Origin: Geminicoccaceae bacterium
GTDB taxonomy: Bacteria; Pseudomonadota; Alphaproteobacteria; Geminicoccales; Geminicoccaceae
Assembly (NCBI GenBank): GCA_030824835.1
Contig: JAPJRA010000101.1
Coordinates: 1 to 9,103, forward strand
DNA: 9,103 nucleotides
Direction of reading: 5' to 3'
Shown: positions 6,217 through 9,103 of the stretch, one piece after another
Layout: each line of letters begins with the position of its first letter
Numbering within the stretch: position 1 is the first letter of the stretch
Translations under genes and position numbers: made by a program
Notes under the pieces: model-generated
What the model saw: only the letters and a program-made list of their open reading frames with translations
What the model was told of the DNA's origin: nothing
Database searches by the model: none

Positions 6217-7152
6217 TCAGGGTTCGAGCTGGTAATGCGCCGCTCCCAGCAGTCCGGTGTCGCCCCGCAGCACGAGCCATACCGGAATGGGCTCGAGGAA
6301 TGTCCGCATGCGGCCCTTGTCGGTGAAGCGCCGGCGGAAGGCCACCCGATCGAACAAAGCGCCGAGCCGCCCGCATACGCCGCCGGCGAGGTAGACCCCG
6401 CCGCGAGCACCGAGGGTCAGCGCAAGGTCGCCCGCCGCCGAGCCGAGCAGCGTGCTGAACATGACCGTCGCTTCGCGGCATGCGGCGCAATCGTTATTGC
6501 GCGCGCTCTGCGTCACCTCTTCCGGCGACCCCGCGGCACAGGCCCGCCCATCCACTGCCGCCAGGGCCTGGGCCAAATTGAGCAGGCCCTGCCCGGAGAG
6601 AAGGCGCTCGTTGGAGACGTGGCCGAATCGGGCGCGCAGGGTCTCCAGCACCCGTGCCTCACGCTCGTTGCCAGGGGCGAACGAGACATGGCCGCCTTCC
6701 GTCGGCAGCGCCGTCCAGCCGACCTTGCCGGGGATCAGGGCTGAGACGCCGAGACCGGTACCCGCGCCGAGGACGCCCACCGCGCGACCCGGTGCCGCAG
6801 CACCTCCACCGATCTGCTCCAGCTCGGCGGCGGCCAGATGCGGCATGGCCAGCGCCTGAGCGGCGAAATCGTTGATGACCGCCAGGTGGCGAAGGCCCAG
6901 CCGGCCTTTCAGGGCCGAGATCGAGAACGTCCACGGGCTGTTGGTGAAGCCGATCACCTCCGTCTCGACCGGGGTCGCCACGGCGATCACCGCGTCCTCA
7001 ACCCGACGGCCGCCGAGATAGGACTCGATGGCCGTGGCGGGGTCGGGGAAGTCGGCTACCAGCAAATGTCGCTCGTCGGTCGGCGGCGAGCTATCCTCGA
7101 CAATGGCGAAGCGGGCATTGGTCCCGCCGATATCGGCGATCAGCCGGCTCAT
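6217..7152 (-). CDS. glk: glucokinase
   Basis: The 311-aa product is an ATP-dependent hexokinase of the E. coli Glk type, phosphorylating glucose to glucose-6-phosphate in the cytoplasm. It shows the N-terminal phosphate-binding motif ADIGGTNARF (6-15), NSPWTFSI (71-78), the catalytic INDFAAQA with Asp95 (93-100), GAGTGLG (129-135), TEGGHVSFAP (151-160) with Glu152 and His155 as likely sugar ligands, SNERLLSGQGL (180-190) with Glu182, and YLAGGV (254-259). Length is normal (family about 320 aa). ATG 7152 has AGAAGGGG five bases upstream on the minus strand, so the start is secure. The TIGR02444 gene follows within a few bases and is probably cotranscribed. Upstream, the leader at 7153-7331 contains competing inverted repeats. 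With no sugar transporter of the PTS visible, it could handle imported free glucose before Entner-Doudoroff or glycolytic breakdown. Confidence 0.95.
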   Translation of the reverse strand: MSRLIADIGGTNARFAIVEDSSPPTDERHLLVADFPDPATAIESYLGGRRVEDAVIAVATPVETEVIGFTNSPWTFSISALKGRLGLRHLAVINDFAAQALAMPHLAAAELEQIGGGAAAPGRAVGVLGAGTGLGVSALIPGKVGWTALPTEGGHVSFAPGNEREARVLETLRARFGHVSNERLLSGQGLLNLAQALAAVDGRACAAGSPEEVTQSARNNDCAACREATVMFSTLLGSAAGDLALTLGARGGVYLAGGVCGRLGALFDRVAFRRRFTDKGRMRTFLEPIPVWLVLRGDTGLLGAAHYQLEP

Positions 7153-7157
7153 CGTGG

Positions 7158-7165
7158 CCCCTTCT
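7158..7165 (-). promoter_or_regulatory. ribosome binding site of glk
   Basis: AGAAGGGG on the minus strand, five bases before ATG 7152, is a good Shine-Dalgarno match and fixes the glucokinase start. Confidence 0.65.
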
Positions 7166-7215
7166 GCTGGCGCGCAAGCCTGTCCCTGGCCGCCATATCA
7201 GGCGGACGACCCACG

Positions 7216-7249
7216 GGATGCAAGGCGCATCCGCAACCATCCGCGCCTT
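7216..7249. promoter_or_regulatory. two overlapping, mutually exclusive hairpins in the glk leader
   Basis: GGATGC (7216-7221) pairs with GCATCC (7227-7232) around a 5-base loop. AAGGCGC (7222-7228) pairs with GCGCCTT (7243-7249) around a 14-base loop. The two structures share bases 7227-7228, and the first loop supplies the second arm, so both cannot form at once. They sit 64-97 bases upstream of glk. Attenuator-like switching or an operator is possible; no T-run follows on the glk strand, which argues against a plain terminator. Confidence 0.3.
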
Positions 7250-7291
7250 ATGTCACGGCGTTGCGCTAAGTGGCCTCCTGCCGGCGCGCTG

Positions 7292-7300
7292 TGCTATAGC
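7292..7300 (+). promoter_or_regulatory. possible extended -10 element of the second YdcH gene
   Basis: TGCTATAGC matches the extended -10 pattern TGnTATAAT at TG and at four of the six hexamer positions. It is 31 bases upstream of ATG 7332, a suitable distance for a short leader. No good -35 lies 16-18 bases upstream, so the call is weak. Confidence 0.3.
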
Positions 7301-7331
7301 CTCCATGCTCAGCTGGTGGTGACGTGCCGAA

Positions 7332-7541
7332 ATGGATGAATTACCGGTCAAGACCGAAATCGACACCCGGCTGGAGACGCTCCGGGCGGCGCATCGCGCG
7401 CTGGACTACCGGATCACCCAGCTGGCGGCCGGTGGGACCCGTGACGAGGTCGAGCTGCAGCGGCTGAAAAAGCAGAAGCTGGCGCTCAAGGACCGGATCC
7501 TGCACCTCGAGAGCGACCGGATTCCCGACATCATCGCCTGA
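7332..7541 (+). CDS. YdcH/DUF465-family small coiled-coil protein (copy 2)
   Basis: The 69-aa protein shares the two-helix plan of the copy at 5382-5582: LETLRAAHRALDYRITQL (14-31), a Gly-containing turn GGTRDEVELQRLKKQK (34-49), then LALKDRILHLE. The paired motif LxRLKKxKLxLKDxI is the usual DUF465 signature. Function is unknown and no export or membrane segment is seen. ATG 7332 is preceded only by weak purine-rich sequence (GGTGGTGA). In other alphaproteobacteria I recall DUF465 genes adjoining purE/purK in the same direction; here it faces purK, with only five bases between the two stop codons. It is divergent from glk. Confidence 0.82.
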   Translation: MDELPVKTEIDTRLETLRAAHRALDYRITQLAAGGTRDEVELQRLKKQKLALKDRILHLESDRIPDIIA

Positions 7542-7556
7542 TCGCGTCACGCATCA
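7539..7556. terminator. imperfect hairpin across the YdcH and purK stop codons
   Basis: TGAT-(C)-GCG and CGC-ATCA form a 7-bp stem with one bulged C and the loop TCA. It is centred on the five-base gap between the convergent stop codons at 7541 and 7547. No T-run follows on either strand, so terminator activity is doubtful. Confidence 0.2.
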
Positions 7557-8623
7557 AGCCAGCGGGTGAGGCGGGTCACATGCCCCATCTTGCGGCCCGG
7601 GCGCGCTTCGCGCTTGCCGTAGAGGTGGAGACGAGCACCGGGCTCGGCCACCAGCTCGGGCCACTGCTCGACGTCGCTGCCGATCAGATTGTGCATCGTC
7701 GCGTTCGCGAACCGAGCCGGGTCGCCGAGCGGCAGGGCGCAGACAGCCCGCACCTGCTGCTCGAACTGACTGACGGCGCAGGCATCGATGGTCCAATGGC
7801 CCGAATTGTGCGGCCGCGGGGCCAGCTCGTTGACGAGCAGCCGACCATCGCGGGTCAGGAACATCTCGACCGCGAGCAATCCCTCCAGCCGCAGCTCGCG
7901 GGCGATCCGCTCGGCCATGGCCACGGCCTCGGCGGCCAGCTCTGCCGGGATGACTGCCGGGGCCAGCGTCACGTCCAGGATGTGGTGGCGATGCCGGTTC
8001 TCCACGGGCACGTAGCTGGCCTGCGCACCTTGCGGGTTGCGGGCCGTCACCACCGACAGCTCGAGCGCGAACTCGACCCAGGCCTCGTAGATCAGGACCG
8101 GCTGGCCCAGCTGCGCGAAGGCTGCGTGGGAATCCGTTGTGGTGTCGACGCGCAACTGCCCTTTGCCGTCATAGCCCAGACGCACCGTCTTGAGCACACC
8201 GTGGCCGAGCCGATCACGGGCGAGGTCGATATCGGCTGCGCTCTCGATTCCGGCAAAGGCGGTAACCGGAATGCCCAGCGCCTGCACGAACGCCTTCTCC
8301 GCCAGGCGGTCCTGTGTCACCCGCAACACGTCGGCGCTGGGCCGGACTGGCCGGAAGCCGGCAAGGAACTCCGCCGTCGCGACCGGCACGTTCTCGAACT
8401 CGAAGGTCACCACGTCGACGCTGGCGGCGAAAGCGGCGAGGGCGGCTTCGTCGCCGTACTCGGCGCGAGTATAGGCGGCCGCCACCTCGCCCGCCGGGCT
8501 GTCCTCGTCCGGGGCCAGAACGTGGCAGCGGTAGCCCACGCGAGCAGCGGCCATGGCCGCCATGCGGCCGAGCTGGCCGCCCCCCAGGATGCCGATCGTG
8601 GCGCCGGGCGGGATCGGGCTCAT
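7547..8623 (-). CDS. purK: N5-carboxyaminoimidazole ribonucleotide synthase
   Basis: PurK is an ATP-grasp enzyme that joins bicarbonate to 5-aminoimidazole ribonucleotide with ATP, giving N5-CAIR for PurE in purine synthesis. The 358-aa product is full length. It has [10 protein letters not shown] (12-21), TFEFENVP (73-80), [10 protein letters not shown] (103-112), [13 protein letters not shown] (144-156), [20 protein letters not shown] (204-223), [20 protein letters not shown] (251-270) with the metal-binding acidic residues, [12 protein letters not shown] (271-282) and [18 protein letters not shown] near the end. ATG 8623 overlaps the purE stop as ATGA, a classic arrangement for coupled translation of the two partners. 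The 3' end nearly touches the convergent YdcH gene. Confidence 0.97.
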   Translation of the reverse strand: MSPIPPGATIGILGGGQLGRMAAMAAARVGYRCHVLAPDEDSPAGEVAAAYTRAEYGDEAALAAFAASVDVVTFEFENVPVATAEFLAGFRPVRPSADVLRVTQDRLAEKAFVQALGIPVTAFAGIESAADIDLARDRLGHGVLKTVRLGYDGKGQLRVDTTTDSHAAFAQLGQPVLIYEAWVEFALELSVVTARNPQGAQASYVPVENRHRHHILDVTLAPAVIPAELAAEAVAMAERIARELRLEGLLAVEMFLTRDGRLLVNELAPRPHNSGHWTIDACAVSQFEQQVRAVCALPLGDPARFANATMHNLIGSDVEQWPELVAEPGARLHLYGKREARPGRKMGHVTRLTRWLDA

Positions 8624-9103
8624 GGCGGCACTCCATCGTCCGGCGTCGCCGCGACGGCGTCAGTCTGCTGCTGCCGCCACGCGTCGAGAACGGTGCCGAG
8701 GGCAGGGTCGGCGAGGGCCAGAATGGCGGCCGCCAGCAAGGCCGCGTTTTTCGCCCCGGCGCGGCCGATGGCCAGCGTCCCGACCGGCACGCCGGCTGGC
8801 ATCTGGACGATCGAGTAGAGACTGTCGACGCCCTTGAGGGCGGCGCTCTCGACCGGCACGCCGAGCACCGGCAGGGTGGTCATCGAGGCGATCATGCCGG
8901 GCAGGTGGGCGGCGCCACCGGCACCCGCGATCACCACCTTGAATCCGGCGCTCCTGGCTCCCTTCGCGAAGGCTACCAAGCGGTCCGGTGTCCGATGCGC
9001 CGAGACGATGCGCGCTTCGTAGGCCACACCCAGCTCGTCGAGCAGCTCCGCAGCATGGCGCATCGTCGCCCAGTCCGACTGGCTGCCCATGACGATGGCT
9101 ACC
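8620..9103 (-). CDS. purE: N5-carboxyaminoimidazole ribonucleotide mutase, 5' end outside window
   Basis: PurE (class I) moves the carboxyl group of N5-CAIR to carbon 4, giving CAIR; the family is an octameric cytoplasmic mutase. Visible motifs are [10 protein letters not shown] with the substrate-binding Ser and Asp, SAHRTPDR with the catalytic His, [19 protein letters not shown] and [20 protein letters not shown]. An ATG at 9090 lies inside the window, but the frame stays open beyond it as VAIV, which is the first beta strand of PurE (in E. coli it reads VAIVMGS). The real start is therefore to the right of 9103 and the gene is cut by the window edge. The visible part is 160 residues of an expected 165-175. 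The stop overlaps the purK start by ATGA. Confidence 0.96.
   Translation of the reverse strand, partial: VAIVMGSQSDWATMRHAAELLDELGVAYEARIVSAHRTPDRLVAFAKGARSAGFKVVIAGAGGAAHLPGMIASMTTLPVLGVPVESAALKGVDSLYSIVQMPAGVPVGTLAIGRAGAKNAALLAAAILALADPALGTVLDAWRQQQTDAVAATPDDGVPP

Noticed and set aside
6213..6410. Extension of the TIGR02444 gene to GTG 6410
   Set aside because: It would overlap glk by about 194 bases, and the added residues (Cys/Ser/Gly-rich) look like out-of-frame glk, not family sequence.
7580..8818. 412-codon plus-strand frame opposite purK and purE
   Set aside because: It is antisense to two fully recognisable purine genes, and the translation is low-complexity Arg/Gly/His-rich sequence.
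1..9103. Mobile elements, CRISPR arrays, tRNA genes
   Set aside because: No transposase or integrase frames, no regularly spaced repeats and no tRNA-like cloverleaf were seen on reading both strands.

Overview
The window is GC-rich bacterial chromosome (roughly two-thirds GC by eye), densely coding, with strong G/C preference at third codon positions. Gene content and protein style (a purEK pair beside a YdcH/DUF465 gene, a TIGR02444/DUF2390 protein behind glucokinase, a long XylX-like FAH-family enzyme) suggest an alphaproteobacterium, perhaps Rhodospirillales-like. That assignment is inference from memory of similar gene neighbourhoods; no search was run. I see no mobile element, tRNA, rRNA or CRISPR array, and no gene-free stretch longer than about 180 bases.

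Layout. (1) Positions 71-1519, minus: a bifunctional mannose-1-phosphate guanylyltransferase/mannose-6-phosphate isomerase of the ManC/AlgA type, making GDP-mannose for surface polysaccharide. (2) Positions 1520-1696: a divergent promoter region with a 20-bp perfect palindrome and five copies of a GTTGC(C/G)G heptamer. (3) Positions 1697-5327, plus: a tight three-gene operon of AMP-forming acyl-CoA synthetase, short-chain dehydrogenase and XylX-like FAH-family protein. It is closed by a perfect 10-bp hairpin at 5350-5372, shared with the convergent gene that follows. (4) Positions 5382-7152, minus: a small YdcH/DUF465 coiled-coil protein, a TIGR02444/DUF2390 protein with no normal start codon, and glucokinase. 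(5) Positions 7153-7331: a divergent intergenic region with two competing hairpins. (6) Positions 7332-7541, plus: a second YdcH/DUF465 protein. (7) Positions 7547-9103, minus: purE and purK, overlapping by an ATGA, with purE running off the right edge.

How they work together. Glucokinase and ManC both serve hexose phosphate and nucleotide-sugar metabolism, but they are not in one transcription unit. PurE and PurK carry out the two-step carboxylation of AIR to CAIR in purine synthesis. The acyl-CoA synthetase/SDR/FAH operon is the most interesting unit. Its genes are co-directional, closely spaced and each preceded by a Shine-Dalgarno sequence, so it looks like a dedicated catabolic pathway, yet the combination does not match one I can name. 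The FAH protein resembles 2-keto-3-deoxy-sugar-acid dehydratases, while the first gene activates a carboxylic acid to a CoA thioester.
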